Notes: generated by a model not told the origin, from the letters alone. A stretch of 64,000 nucleotides of DNA from Paracentrotus lividus (GCA_940671915.1 CALNVZ010000174.1:79546975-79610974); one strand, 5' to 3'. Counted from the stretch's first letter, positions 12,576-24,821 are shown. Program-made: numbers and translations.

Positions 12576-14400
12576 CCATTGATATACATTTTTAACTCCC
12601 CTGGGGTTTGTTACGTATTTAACACAACAGTTTGGTAAGTTATATTGAACCACGTTGGTTAAATTTTTCCTGAGGTGTATTGTATGAATCAGAAATTATA
12701 AAATGACGAATATAAAAAATTGATCCATAGAACATATAATTGGATGTGAGAGTGAGATGATCTATCAGCATATATGAAATGAACTTATACTATACATGGT
12801 ATACAATAAAATGGCTGAAGGTAATGTTTAATTTTTTCTTTAAGACTCTTTTTTAAAACGAAAGCCAGACCTACATGATTTGATGGATTTGCAAACGCAT
12901 AAGAACTTAGACATTAAGAATTTGTTTGAACGTTATCTTATCCGCTGTCTAGATTCTTTTTTCGACTGCACTATTAGTATCATCAGCTTTTCCCATGCAT
13001 TCAGAATCAATTTCCATCCTTCTTCTTCCATGGGAAAGTAGTGAATAGAAAGGGCATGGTGAAGATGGTTAAGTTTTTTATTCAAGATATTAATGTGTTC
13101 ATGCTTTCCACAGTTTATGTTTATGTGCTGAGTAATGATGAAGATTATTCCATCTATATGAATATTTAGGAAAGGATAAAAGGCAAAAAAGTCAGAGAAT
13201 AAGTATGAATAGACTGCGGCTTGTCGTTGTGATTTACATACATGTATATTTTACCCTATCAGGCTTTTTTTTTTAAAAATTTGAATTTCCGAGCTTAATT
13301 TGGGATAGTTAGTGCCTATATTTATCGACATATAAAGAATAGGGTTAAATCAATACAAGTCATATTTAAGATTTATCTTTGAGCTTGAATCTCAAATCAC
13401 CCTTGTTTAAAATTGTGTATTCGAGAAAATATCACGTAATTGCAGTCCAGATGGAAACTATTTTATATAGGAATTTAAAGTTTTTTGTTCTGACATTCTC
13501 TTGAGAGGAAAATAGTGTGTTTTATTTGGTTTAATATTGCCAATTGTTATAAATGAAGCCTTGGAAACACCTGATCAAAATAGGTTAGAATAAGGAAACA
13601 AAGATTGATTATCTAAGACTAAGAAAAGAAGGGTCCATTTTGCTATTAGTAAACTGCAAAGTGAACCATCAATGTATGCCTGGCTCTTTTCTTTTCTGTA
13701 ATGGAACGTTAAGGGAATCAGTTTTTTTACTTGAAGAGATTTCACCGAAGTGGCTTAACAACTTAAAATATCTGAACATAAATAATTGTTACTTGATGGG
13801 CCCCCCCCCCCCCCATTGTTACCCCGAATAATTTCGACGCTTTCCCATGTGGTTGTTTTATTAGGTGGATAGTTTTAAGAGGGTAATTCTTGCCTAAAAT
13901 AGAAGGAATATTTTCTTTTTTTTGTAATGTTATTTTTTCTGAAGGAAATTGCTAAACCCCCAAAATATATCACACTGGCAATTTTTTGGGAAATTTCGCT
14001 TTATTTGAAGGATAGTTTTTAGGTTGAAGAAATCCTTGCTTGAAGGCTAGTGGCGGTATGAATTGGGTGCAAAATGCGTTAATGGTTCCAAAATGTTGTA
14101 GAAATATATACGATTGTAAAATCAACACTCTTCTAAGTTTCTCTTAGATGGTAAGAAGTCAAACATGATAAGTACATATATTGAAGAGCTGAGATTGATT
14201 GAAGGAAGATGTTAATTTCTTTTGGACTTGATGTTTGTAAGGGGGATGTGTCTTCAAGTACAAGAGGTGTTTCAAAAGAAAGTGCGGTTCAAGAAGTTTT
14301 CCACAATTTAGACTGATGTGCAAGAGTGATTTTTTCTTTATTGTTTTGGCATTAATTGAAATAAAATTAAGGATCAACTTGATCTGTTAATGAATACGAG

Positions 14401-14425
14401 NNNNNNNNNNNNNNNNNNNNNNNNN
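14401..14425. other. Assembly gap of 25 Ns
   Basis: A run of exactly 25 N separates the error-rich left copy from the sequence leading into the right copy. A fixed-length gap means its true size is unknown. As far as I recall, a 25-N gap is what some long-read gap-filling software writes for an overfilled gap, which would fit duplicated sequence on both sides. Confidence 0.95.
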
Positions 14426-15210
14426 TTCTGTATTAGAGTTAAATAAATGAGAATATGCATCGTCGGGTTTTCAAATTAATATAGCTGAACATTTTTGATT
14501 AAGGAAAAAAGAATTGTGCAAAAAAAAATCCTACTAGACTTCATTTCCTATGAAAGCAACAGATTCAATTCTCATACAAGCTCTCTAAATATGTAATTTA
14601 ATTATATTATATTATATATTAATTATACATTGAGGTTTATTCAATAGTGGCGTGTACATGTACTTTTAAGCTTAAATTAAACGCACTTGCAATGCACTTT
14701 AATAATATAGTGAAACTTAATAGAGCGCACACACACGTCGCAGGCACGCCCATGGCGGTAGCTGAGCAACAAGTTCTCTCTTGAGGAAGGTTATAATTTT
14801 TTTTTAAATTCTTCTTTAAATTTAATTTTATTGTACTTCCCCCCTCCCTTGAACATGATGCATTCATATACCACTCAACATGAAATACACGTATGAGATA
14901 TCAAGCTGAAAATTTTGTCCTCAATTATTCCAGGGCTAATCCAATAAATACCAATGATCTTCTTTGGTATCAGTGATGTTGAAGAACCAGGCACCTCGTT
15001 CAGTGCATCCCACTCCCATAGATCAAGATTGAGATGGAGTTTAGAAGCAACAACCCTTCTTAAGCTGGACACAGTCATATCCCGTGTAAATCATGACTTC
15101 AATGCTCCCATAAATTATTTATGTTTATGATGAATATCCTGCCATCATCTTTAATAAAGTCTTTTTTACATCCCTGTCATTTGGACCAAATATTACACTT
15201 TTTATAACTA
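14426..15210. other. Single-copy spacer before the right copy; one unexplained frame
   Basis: This has no match elsewhere in the window, although sequence left of position 1 would be expected to match it. The minus strand 15078-14875 has a 67-codon frame containing SSLRRVVASKLHLNLDLWEWD. I do not recognise it; it does not resemble the next expected PLCB4 exon and lacks a clear splice pair. The rest is AT-rich with a short A/T tract around 14600. Confidence 0.3.
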
Positions 15211-15480
15211 TAATGATCTTTTCAACTTCTCCCATCATCAGCTCACATACACATATGTTATTTACTTTTTTACTAGATTATTTATTTTTTATTTTTAATT
15301 ATATTTATTATTTTATTATTTATTTTATTTATTTTTTCTTAGTTTTCACTTCATTTATTTTTTTTTTTACTTTCTTTATTATATTTTATTTATCATTTTT
15401 TATTTTTATTTATTTTATTTTTTTTATTTATTTATTTTATTTTATTTTATTTATTTTTTTTTTTTGGGGGGGTGAGATCT
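15211..15480. repeat. T-rich low-complexity tract
   Basis: This consists of irregular TTTA/TTATTT repeats ending in a G-run (ggggggg near 15466). The same tract opens the window at 1-175 and marks the left end of the duplicated segment. The 91-codon open frame across it is almost all Phe, Ile, Tyr and Leu and is a composition artefact. Confidence 0.85.
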
Positions 15481-17638
15481 TCACTTAAAGCAATTTTGTC
15501 AATGTTTCACATACATGTACATGTACACTTAGTAATGAAATGTTTAATATAATATGAAGGCTTTTACACAGTCGAGTGGTTTGGTATCGATCTAAAGAGC
15601 TGTTGAGGTCCATCTCAAGATCAGATGATCAGTTCTAAGTAACTAAAGTATGAGGAAAGTAAGAGGGAATTCCCCATTCAAGGCAACATATATACATGTA
15701 GGTAAGCTGAAAAACTACTGCTAAGAATAGATTTGAGAGAGTGAATAAATATCTTTTATTCTTCAAAACAGAAATTTCTGGTGACACTAAAGGGTGATTT
15801 GTGTCCTAAATCAATCAATTCAATTCAATTAATTAAATTAAAATAATTCATAGTAATGACCCCAGAAAAAAAATTATTGTTCATAACTTAGTGTATTTTA
15901 GAACTTCGTCTGAATATTGTATGTGAATGTGTGTCGTCATGGCCAACAGAGAATAAGGTCAACCTGTCAAGGAAGAGTATACAGAACATGGCCATGTGCA
16001 GCATTAATTATCAAGAATATAGGCCTATTATTACATGTAAATGCAGCCTTTTGTTATTAATCAATTGTGGGATTAATGAATAAAAGTAAGCTATTTACTC
16101 ACAAGTGAGGTAGTTATAATTTTATCGGCTACTATCTCCTTTGGAAGGGAGGGGGAACCTTCATACCAACATTTTACTCATATCTTGTTTTTATGATTTG
16201 CAACTGTTTATTCTTTACAAAATATATTGTTGAAAACTGGAGAATATTGTAAATGTACTTTACCTGTCAAAGATGACAAAAGAGGTACATCAACTTGATT
16301 AGATTTCATGAAAAGAGGAGAATGACTGACTGAGGTAGGTACCTGCAGATTCCATGTTCTAACTAGCTTTCTCATGGGATAACATGATTTGTTTCCTACT
16401 GCGCCTACATTCAAGTCACATTCGTGTAGATATGGTAATTTGATTCTGCGCTGAGCAAACACGTTAGATGCCATCTGAAGTTTCTTGGCACGTAACCAAG
16501 AAACTCTGAGTTGTACATTCATGTTGAATAATGTAAAAATTACAAAACATTGAGCATTCTCTACCACTACTACAAGCCTTTCTCACCTCTCACTTTCTCA
16601 TCTGGTTCACAGTCCTTTTCAGGACTCACTCAGGAAAGAATACTTCTAATTCTAATTTCTACTCTCTATCTCGCCTATACAGTCTGTGTCAAATAAAATG
16701 GTACAAGTGGAAAACATTTTTTTAAAGTATGAAAATTAATCACATTCTATAAGTGTTTGATATTTCCATTCAGTAGGAAAATCAGGCTTTCTTCTGCAAT
16801 TTTTTCATCTCATTTGGTGCAGTAGATCTTGAGATATGACCAGTTTTCTATAGTCAAGAAAAAAAATGTACTTTGCGCATGCTTTTCTATGGGTTTCGTA
16901 CATAATAGCCATTAATTCAGCGCACCGAAACCATAAATGTGTGTAATTTCGATTAGCTCTTCATGGCACAAAATTTAGCATAACTTTTGTTTTACAAAAG
17001 CAAATTATACAAAACAAAGTGCATCAGCAAGAATAATCTTTTTGCCTTAAGTTGGTACCACATTAACACACCATTTAAGAAGATTTCATACCTAAATATT
17101 TTTTTTCCTGATCAATTTTCTACGTTATGTAACTCTCCATTTCCTCTTCTACTCTCTTAAACAGCCCTTTTCAGGACTAACCACACGGTGAACTGTAAAT
17201 ATTATCATAGTAATGCAAAAAATGTTTATCGTTTCAATCGTGGCACATGTACTTCCATGAATAATTATGTTAATTAATCTTTTTTTTTTTATTCATCAAT
17301 GATACTACCACTCATCTTTGTAAAAAATTTGATACTCAACTCTTCAAATACATGATGAATAATAAAATGTCAATCATTTTTCAATGGTGTTGGTATTTAG
17401 ATAATTCGGGCAACTTCAGGTCTGTATACCACCATTAAGGGTGCATTTATATCAAGCAATTTTAGTCAGAATCAGGAATATTTCTCATAATCTCTTTCAA
17501 AATAATATCTGAATAATCCACTATTTTTTCAATACTGACTGTCATAAAAATGGCTGACCATTTTTCAAAACTGATGTTTTTTGTGTTTGAAAAAGAGAGA
17601 TGAAATGCTTTAAATTTACAACTAGAAAATTTAGCCAG

Positions 17639-18614
17639 CACTCCAAAACATAGCCTTCAGCCAAGGCACTCGGCGCTTTTATTTCCCAAAATGCGCCAAA
17701 CGAGTCTGAATACATAAGACTATCATGCGAGGCGCTTAGCACCAAGGCCTTTACGAACTTGGAGTTTAATTCTTTTTTAATTCTTTTGTTCTGTACTATT
17801 TCCGCTACCATATCAGTAGATAATGAGATGCAAAATAGCTTCACCAGAAAGCCGGCCAAGCCACACCTTCTAATCCGATGAACCAATCAGAATAGACGAT
17901 TTGAGAGAATTCATAAATATGCATGCATTAAGCCTTGATTGATCAAGCTTTGCGGTGAAGAAGACGTCGTATCAAAAAGCATTGAACATGCGACTGGAAG
18001 GTTGAAATTGCCAAATTTTAAGGATTTGCAGACGAAAGCTATATGATCTGCATTGAAAGGTGAAGATTTTCTTGTCAATCTTCCAACCGGCTATGGCAAA
18101 TCTGCGATTTTTCAAGCCATTCCACTGTGCAAGGACTTCGTGCGCACGGCCACAGACACTGTCGCTGCCAGTGCTGCAAGCACACAAATCCCATCAGCGT
18201 TTCCTGGTGAAACCGCCCAAAGTTCGGCGGGAGGTACTACTCGCAGTGGCAATGCACTGTACATTGAAGTGATCATTTCACCTCTCATTTATGTAACTAT
18301 TTAATCTTGATTGTTGTGAACAGGGCTTTATATCATGACGGAATGATAGCTATCCACTAATACTGGTACCATTTAGGTAGGTCTACATGGCAGTTGGCAC
18401 AGGTATCATCTATTCTGAAAACATAGAATTAGAAATTGGGTCTAACGTAGCTGCTGCATATGTAAGACCCTCATACATATGCAAATAATATAATAAGCTT
18501 CCCAAGTTCATAAAGGCCCTGGTGCTAAATGATAGTCTTATGTATTCAGACTCGTTTGGCGCATTTTGGGAAATAAAAGCGCCGAGTGCCTTGGCTAAAG
18601 GCTATCCAAAACAC
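17639..18614. mobile_element. Inverted-repeat element carrying a helicase exon fragment
   Basis: The left arm (about 17639-17766) and right arm (about 18492-18614) are inverted copies sharing AGCCAAGGCACTCGGCGCTT, TTTCCCAAAATGCGCCAAAC and GAGTCTGAATACATAAGACT. The match continues into TTAGCACC and GGCCTTTA. The interior of about 725 bp holds a decayed RecQ-like helicase exon on the plus strand. No target duplication is obvious, so the superfamily is unassigned. A TTAA element is inserted just 9 bases to the right. Confidence 0.6.
18002..18304 (+). pseudogene. RecQ-like SF2 helicase exon fragment with in-frame stop
   Basis: In one frame from 18002 the translation gives a Q-motif-like FKDLQTKAI, a TGA stop at 18044-18046, then GEDFLVNLPTGYGKSAIFQ. 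This is motif I (Walker A, GYGKS) followed by IFQAIPL. Near the end comes ALYIEVIISPLIY, resembling helicase motif Ia (SPL). GTAACT directly after the motif Ia codons could be a splice donor. RecQ-type proteins unwind DNA with ATP, but only the first motifs are present: no DEAD/DExH box or motifs III-VI. The stop and the location between inverted repeats indicate a captured or degenerate exon. Confidence 0.65.
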
Positions 18615-18623
18615 TGTTGTTAA

Positions 18624-19120
18624 AGGGGAAGTTCAGCCTGGAATTTTATTGGTGTTAAAAAATGCAGAAAAATAAAAGAAAAATATGAGTAAAGGTTTGA
18701 AGAAAATCGACGAAAAAATAGCGAAGTTATGAATATTTAAAGTTCGGATTCTGTGACGTCACGTGCGAGCTGCTTTCCTAGATGTATTATGTAATGCAAA
18801 CTCCATGAAATGTCATTTTTTCAGAAGAATATTGATCATATCACATGTGCGGTCGATATATCATCAAACCTATGTTCATATACACGCCTCTAACAAATTA
18901 ACCCATTCCTTCATCAAGAACCATGAAAAAAGATGAATTTATGGAATTTACATACACAATACATGGGAGAGCAGCTCGCACGTGACGTCACAGAATCAAA
19001 ACTTTAAATATTCATAACTTCCCTAATTTTTGGTCGATTTTCTTTAAACTTTCACTAATATTTTTCTTTCAGTTTTCTTCATTTTTTAAAACCAATAAAA
19101 TTCCAGAGTGATCTTCCCCT
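18624..19120. mobile_element. TTAA-flanked 497-bp MITE with two CRE-like palindromes
   Basis: It is bounded by TTAA (18620-18623 and 19121-19124). Ends are AGGGGAAGTTCAGCC and the inverse ...TTCCCCT. Subterminal sequence is also inverted: GTGACGTCACGTGCGAGC near 18756 pairs with its reverse complement near 18970. The length equals that of 25500-25996 exactly. No coding capacity is seen. It was probably mobilised by a TTAA-specific transposase supplied elsewhere. Confidence 0.8.
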
Positions 19121-20945
19121 TTAAACCAAAGTGTTTTATAAATGTACTCTGAGAAATGCAGCTTCATCAATATTGATGCATACATTTCAATATCCTACAT
19201 GCAATCCTATTTCAGCTCATCATTTTCATTTAAGTCATAAATGTCTATCCCTCATTCACCAAACTACTTCCTCATAAAAGCTATACCAGGTTGTCGATAA
19301 ATATCCACAAATTAAGGTGCGCATGCACGATGTATAGCAGGTAAATTGTGATTCTCTTTCAATTGATCGCACGTAGTGACATTTATGAAGTCAATGTTTA
19401 CATTTCAAGAAAATCATCAATAAAAAAAAACCTGAGTGATCATGAGATTGGGAGGAGGAGGCACTGCGCTTTTAGATGAGATTAAAGTATTTTTCATGTT
19501 GTAGAATATTGAAGGGAAATCATGCCATAAACAACATTGTGTAAATAAAAAGAGTGATTTTTAATTTGAGTGTTAAAAACAGGGAATTAATACAGAAATA
19601 ATACAAAAAATCAATCATGCATTAATAGCTGCTAAGGTCACGCGTTTAATCATTTTAAGAAATACAGTATATGTTATAAACAAAATAAAATAAAATTTTT
19701 GTAAAAAAGCATTAGTATTTATGAAGCTTTCTAGATTGCACCTTACTATAAATAAACAGCAAGCACTTTCACAAACAGACCCAAGCCAAAGACTACAACC
19801 AGGACTACGTGACCAATCAAGTTTAACTCTGTGGTCCGACATATCCACTATTGTGTCAAGTGTTTGCCCAATGCAGGCACCCACTACTTGGGCTAAACAC
19901 ATCCAGAGAGTCATGAGCCCCAGCTTTGTAGCCTCCACACGCTCTGTGTTTTTGATCAGTGTTTGTTCTGGCTACATAAGCCCATTACAGAGTATTTCCT
20001 CCACTTCTTTCCAAAGCAAATTTCATCACCACGCTGCTATTTGGTGAGCAAATCACAACCCTTTTGAAGGAAACATCTCGCACCCCTCATGAAAGCGGAC
20101 TTGTTGTCTCCAGTTGCAGTTATGAACATGTTAGCCATAAAAGCCAAATCAGATTATTATAAAAAAATCATGAAACTAGGCATATCCATTTCATAATATA
20201 CTAAATATCGTCGGCTGAAAACCAGAAGGGCGTTAACTGGTTACATAGGCAGTGTTGATTACAGCAATCAATATACATAATATGCTATTAATTAATAACT
20301 TATCAAGGAAATTATGTTAGATTTTGGGAATTATCCGCCATTTTTATTGAAGGTCACGCATGAATTAATTTACAAAAACACTGATTTTTAGGCTTTCTCT
20401 TAATTTTTTCACGCTGATATTTTGTGTGTACTTGTTAAGGAAACTATACAGTTTCATAAAATGAAGAGAACAACAAAATGTTCTCTTAGGTGAATTTTCA
20501 TCAAAACCTTAACTCACAGTCCTAACAGATTATATTAAGACTTTTATTTTTTTCTGAATTACATCCATAATCAAGGTACATTAATACACCAGCAGCGGAC
20601 CTTACCATATTAGAAGAAGAAGAGTAATAATTCTTTTTCTTTATACTGAAACAGTGACATACTCAGTGGGGATGAAGCCATGTGCTGTTTGTTTCTTTTT
20701 TCTATCACACATTGAACATAAATGTTAATATCTGTAAAAAAAAATAAAAATTGTTGCTGCACCCACTCTAATTTCAAATTTGATATTTGCGTAAGTGCTG
20801 CACTGTTAAAGCCAGGTTAGTTAATGCTGCATTATTGTAGAGTGCTTAGAGATAAAGTGAGTAATAATATAAGCTCACGTATAATTGTCAATATTATTAA
20901 TCAAAAATAAATGAATGAAAATAAAAACAGGGTAGATGAACATAC

Positions 20946-21005
20946 CTTTGGTGCAATACCCTTCCGCACATCATTGATCTGAGATAATTCCAACACCTGT
21001 CCCTC
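20946..21005 (-). CDS. Phospholipase C beta-4, coding exon 3
   Basis: Minus-strand translation is EGQVLELSQI followed by NDVRKGIAPK, 20 codons, residues 57-76. The exon is preceded by a strong acceptor (a T-run, then CTAG) and followed by GTATGT. It joins exon 2 in phase 0 and continues the beta-4/norpA PH-domain segment (the family pattern is EGQVLE...IR.G..PKDPK). PLC-beta enzymes split PIP2 into IP3 and diacylglycerol at the plasma membrane under Gq control; this part contributes only to the PH domain. The next exon, expected to start with DPK, was not found between here and 14426. A damaged copy lies at 9182-9248. Confidence 0.93.
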
Positions 21006-21723
21006 CTAGAAAAAAAATGGAGAATGAAAAAAGAAGTTATCATCATGTTTATGGTGACTGCCTCTTAATTCAATTGGTATGAAGATGAGAAAGCTATGGA
21101 ATGCTCTCTCATGTGCAAAGGTAAATTACTCTCCTACTTTACTACTTTATCGAGCTCTACAGTGTGTCCCAGAAGGAACTATACACTTTTGAAATGGTTA
21201 CCAAATAAGAATTATATGGTTCTATGAGGGAAAGATTTATATGTAGATAAAGCTCATATCCTCAACTATTATTTGACACCAAAATGTCTGAAAATGATGC
21301 ATTCTTTAAAGAACAATGCCCACTTTTGTGAAGGACACAAAAACAAGGCTGCGCAGGAATTCGCTATGCATTTACCATTGCATATGGGCGCCCAAAGGGG
21401 CCAAATGAATAATCTTACACAGACAAAATAAACCAAGATACAAGACAACAAACATCAATAATATAATTACGAAAACAAAAAGGTTACCCATTACATTTTT
21501 GCATAATATGTTGGTTTATTTTGTCTTTGTTAGCCAATTCACGCCATTATTCATGTTGGCCCTTTTGGCCGCCCATATGCAGATGGTAAATGAATAGCGA
21601 ATTCCTGCGCAGCCTTGTTTTTGTGTCCTTCACAAAAGTGGGCATTGTTCTTTAAAGAATGCATCATTTTTGAATATTTTGGTGTCAAATAATAGTTGAG
21701 GATATGAGCTTTCTCTACATATA

Positions 21724-23400
21724 GACTATAGGATGGTTGCTCAAATTGTAACTTCTCCCAGGTTTAGCCATCCCACAACACTTTAGGGATATGATAATGT
21801 ATAAAATAATATATAAAGCAAATTCTATAATGTCGCATATCTTGATTTTGCACCAGCATTCAAAATAGAATTTAAGATAATAAACATTACGAAAATCGAT
21901 CAACTTGGCAATGTCCCCATTTGTTGCGTGTATTACACATTTCGCCACCTATCAATAAGTGCGTGCAATGCCACGAGGCATTCTCAAACTCGTTCAGTTT
22001 GTCGTCTGAAAATGTTCCATTTCGAAGGCACCGATTGATCAGGATTCCGGTTAATGTGCTTATAAAAACGATAATCATGTACACATGAAGGGTCAAATGA
22101 CAATGACAGCAGAGCTGTATCAACACATTATTAATCTTCCGAACTCTGTTGTCATTGTCAAATTTAAGCCTTCAAGTGTACATGATTATTGCTTTTATAT
22201 TTCTCTCCCCACCCCCTATGTCTCTCTCTCTCTCTCTCCCCATTGGAAGGGGAAGAGGTGGTACAGGTGGTACATGATGAGCATTTAGTTGCATATTTTC
22301 CATATCTTGTAGATAATAGAAAATCAAATCTATTTGAATATGTTTTGTGTTGTAGTTAATTGTTTTGGAGAAAACTGCAATATTTTCTTAATCATCAAAT
22401 AGCAAAAGAATCAAGTTTTGTACGTTACTCATCAAAACCATGATACCGACTGCCTAACCTGTCTGCACAAAGCAAGAATGGAGTGCAAAATGAAATTTTA
22501 GCCTACATGAGGGACACATAGAGTTAGATACTAATTAAAAATGACTTATGCCACTTGTTTCCAGTTGCCATTAAAAGACAGCAGCGCCGTGGGTGCGTTT
22601 CAAACGAGTGGAAATTAAGGAGACCATTTGTTAAAATTTGTAGTTCTGGAATGAATACCAATGATTACATTTCCCTTCTTTCTTTATAATAGGGAGAAAT
22701 AAATTGAGGGAGTAGTAATTTCGTTGAAAAATGCCAGACCCAAGCCCGCACCTGTTTTCTTGCAACAAAATGATTCAGTTGTGTTCCGATTCATTACTCT
22801 TTCATTTAACAATAGTGATTCGAACTTAGTTGTGGTTCTCTCAAATCATTGATAATGTTTGGTTACTAGTTATGACTGGATATTTCCTGATGTTGGGACA
22901 TATTTTGAAAAGTTTAGGTAAAGAATCCATGATTATGATTGTTTTCTATATAGTACTAGAAGTTATAAAAACTAATTTGGGCCCCAATAATCCTGTCTCA
23001 AAAATCACTTTCATTTTTTCATGGGAATCAAAGACGTCCGAGGGTTTGATCTCGTTTGTTTACATACGCAACTATCGCTAGGGGGTAAAGAAATGTGAAT
23101 TGTTTTGAACGAGGCCGCATAGATCTATTTCTGTGGTACATGCCGTGCATTTGCTTTTAATATACGTAAACACACAGTTAATGCCGGCCTTTTCCAGTTG
23201 ATTTAGCCGAGTCAGATTGGAGTGAGCGGTGATATCTTTTATTTTTTTTTCTAGCTGTATTGCAAATTAGAAGATATGCGACATATCGCATTGATGTTGC
23301 CCTGTTTTAAAACGGATTTTCATATGACAGGAGCGTTGTGGATTTTTCAACCCTGCGGAAATGGAAAACTAGCGACATTATCGGGAACCATCCCATAGTC
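21724..23400. mobile_element. Nested TA-flanked element, 1.68 kb
   Basis: The ends are GACTATAGGATGGTT and the inverse AACCATCCCATAGTC (one mismatch), flanked by TA on both sides. It interrupts the right arm of the 21160-23485 element, so it is the younger insertion. Subterminal atgtcgcatatctt (21830s) recurs inverted near 23270. No transposase was recognised. The 83-codon frame at 22830-23081 has no similarity I can name. Confidence 0.6.
22060..22200. repeat. Hairpin inside the nested element
   Basis: TATAAAA..GATAATCATGTACAC and CAAATGACAATGACAGCAGAG on the left are mirrored on the right by CTCTGTTGTCATTGTCAAATTT and GTGTACATGATTATTGCTTTTATA. The arms are about 55-60 bases with a short centre. 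It could be a third, tiny nested foldback element or a structural part of its host element. Confidence 0.65.
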
Positions 23401-23573
23401 TAATATGAATCTTTCCTCCCAAGAGCCATATAGATCTTATTTGGTATCTATTTCAAAAGTGTATAGTTCTTTATGGGACACACTGTATATCACTCTCTAT
23501 CTTTCTCTTTGCATTTGATCTCACTCTCTATCGTTCTGTTACTCTCTCTCTCTTTGCATTTGATCTCACTCTA

Positions 23574-24416
23574 CCGAGTGAGTCAAAAAAAACTTTACAC
23601 CTAGAAAAATGTCAATAAAAAGAAAACCAATTTATAAACCCTAAATTATTTTACAGATTCTGAAAGAGCAACTCCTCCCGCATCTTCTGGTACCATTTTT
23701 GTGTGGTATGTCTTCACGTTTGGATGAACACGACGCATTGTTTGCGAACATGCAAATTTCGAATTGTGCCAGGGTGGGGATGAATTTGAAACAACAAAAG
23801 CTGACAAAAAAGAAACTCCATCATGAATAAAATAGGATAACTTTTTTAACGAAAGTGTCTTCCACTTAATAACTTGGCAGGGGTGCAGTTACACATTGAC
23901 TACATTTTGTATGAAAATTACATTGACTCGTCAAGTAATGCACGAATGAGTACACATCAAAGAGTAAATTCCCACTGACAGACCAAAAAAGGCCTCCTAA
24001 TACTTTTGAAAAGAGATTATTTTGTCTTTGACGTGTGCTTACTCATGCCTGGAAATACAGATTTATCTCATTTTCCTACAAAATGTGGTTAATATGTGTA
24101 ACAACACCCCTGCCAAGTTATTAAGTGGAAGACACTTTCGTTAAGAAGTTATGCTATTTTATTCATGATGGAGTTGCTTTTTTGTCAGCTTTTGTTATTT
24201 CAATTTCATCCCCACCCTGGCACAATCCGAAATTTGCATGTTTGCAAACAATGCGTCGTGTTCATCCAAGCGTAAAGACATACCAAACAAAAATGGTACC
24301 AGAAGATGCGAGAGGAGTTACTCTTTCAGAATATGTAAAATAATTTAGGGTTTATAAATCGGTTTTCTTTTTATTGACATTTTTCTAGGTGTAAAGTATT
24401 TTTTTGACTCACTCGG
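23574..24416. mobile_element. Foldback element with arms of about 310 bp
   Basis: The element is 843 bp, flanked by TA. The ends are CCGAGTGAGTCAAAAAA and its inverse. Nearly the whole element folds on itself: 23574-23893 pairs with 24101-24416 (for example cttaataacttggcaggggtg against cacccctgccaagttattaag), leaving a centre of about 200 bp. The left copy has the empty site near 9445. The 72-codon frame at 24125-24343 lies within one arm and is not treated as a gene. Confidence 0.85.
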
Positions 24417-24525
24417 TATATCTCTCTGTCAATTTATATTTGCATTCCATCTCACTCTTCAATTTCATTCTTCTCTTGCAACTCTTTCTCTCCCTTTCTT
24501 TTATTTCATTTTGTTAACTTTTTAT

Positions 24526-24568
24526 CCCTCTCTCTCTCTCTATCTCTCTCTCTCTCTCTCTTTCTCTC
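24526..24568. repeat. (CT)n microsatellite
   Basis: This is a nearly pure CT dinucleotide run with two interruptions. A shorter, mutated version is present in the left copy around 9555-9605. Confidence 0.9.
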
Positions 24569-24821
24569 TTTGCTTTTCACCTTAGTTTAACTTTCCCTTT
24601 GCTCTGCTCATCGCGCTAGAAACCTCATGATTTTGATTTATACACATAAGATATAGTGCGCCTACACATTATACACGTACAGTACTCATTTGCTTGAGAC
24701 GACAACAGGATTACACAAGCTGACTGCTGGACCTATCTTGACAACCTGATCAAAGTATTGGTAGGTAGAAATAACATGAAGAGTATAGGCCTGTATAGGA
24801 ATAACATGCAATATGTTTTGG

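Larger units (their letters stand above)
1..14060. other. Error-rich second copy of the PLCB4 exon 3 locus
   Basis: This segment lines up, in the same orientation and order, with about 15215-31090. Matching landmarks include the T-rich start with a GGGG tract, the helicase-bearing inverted-repeat element, a TTAA element, PLCB4 exon 3, and a hairpin near 9844. The match is full of one- and two-base insertions and deletions, even in exon 3, and TACATGTA runs seen in the right copy are scrambled here (for example near 205 versus 15505). That error pattern is typical of uncorrected long-read sequence. It also lacks several transposons present in the right copy, so a distinct haplotype is likely as well. 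Apart from the items listed separately, I see no gene in it. A genuine tandem duplication is possible but less likely. Confidence 0.8.
21160..23485. mobile_element. TA-flanked MITE with CAGTGTGTCCCA ends, split by a nested insertion
   Basis: It starts CAGTGTGTCCCAGAAGG and ends with the inverse ...GGGACACACTG, with TA on each side. It has a second layer of symmetry: 21250-21420 (agctcatatcctcaact, caaggctgcgcaggaattcgc) is inverted at 21560-21712. Another element (21724-23400) sits inside the right arm. TA target sites and CAGTG-type ends fit the Tc1/mariner group. A relative lies at 47824-48320. The left copy has an empty site at about 9405-9420. Confidence 0.8.

Noticed and set aside
15213..15488. 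91-codon open frame rich in Phe, Ile and Tyr, possible membrane protein
   Set aside because: It is produced by a TTTA/TTATTT low-complexity tract and is not preserved in the other copy at 1-175.
16208..16567. 119-codon minus-strand frame, considered as a PLCB4 exon
   Set aside because: No PLC similarity, no splice signals, and the frame is broken and different in the other copy at 1160-1417.
19615..20047. Overlapping frames of more than 100 codons on both strands
   Set aside because: Opposite-strand shadows of each other with no motif I recognise, and disrupted in the left copy near 7910-8230.
24125..24343. 72-codon frame, considered as a transposase remnant
   Set aside because: It lies wholly within one arm of a foldback element, and the mirrored arm does not keep a frame; no DDE-type motif is visible.
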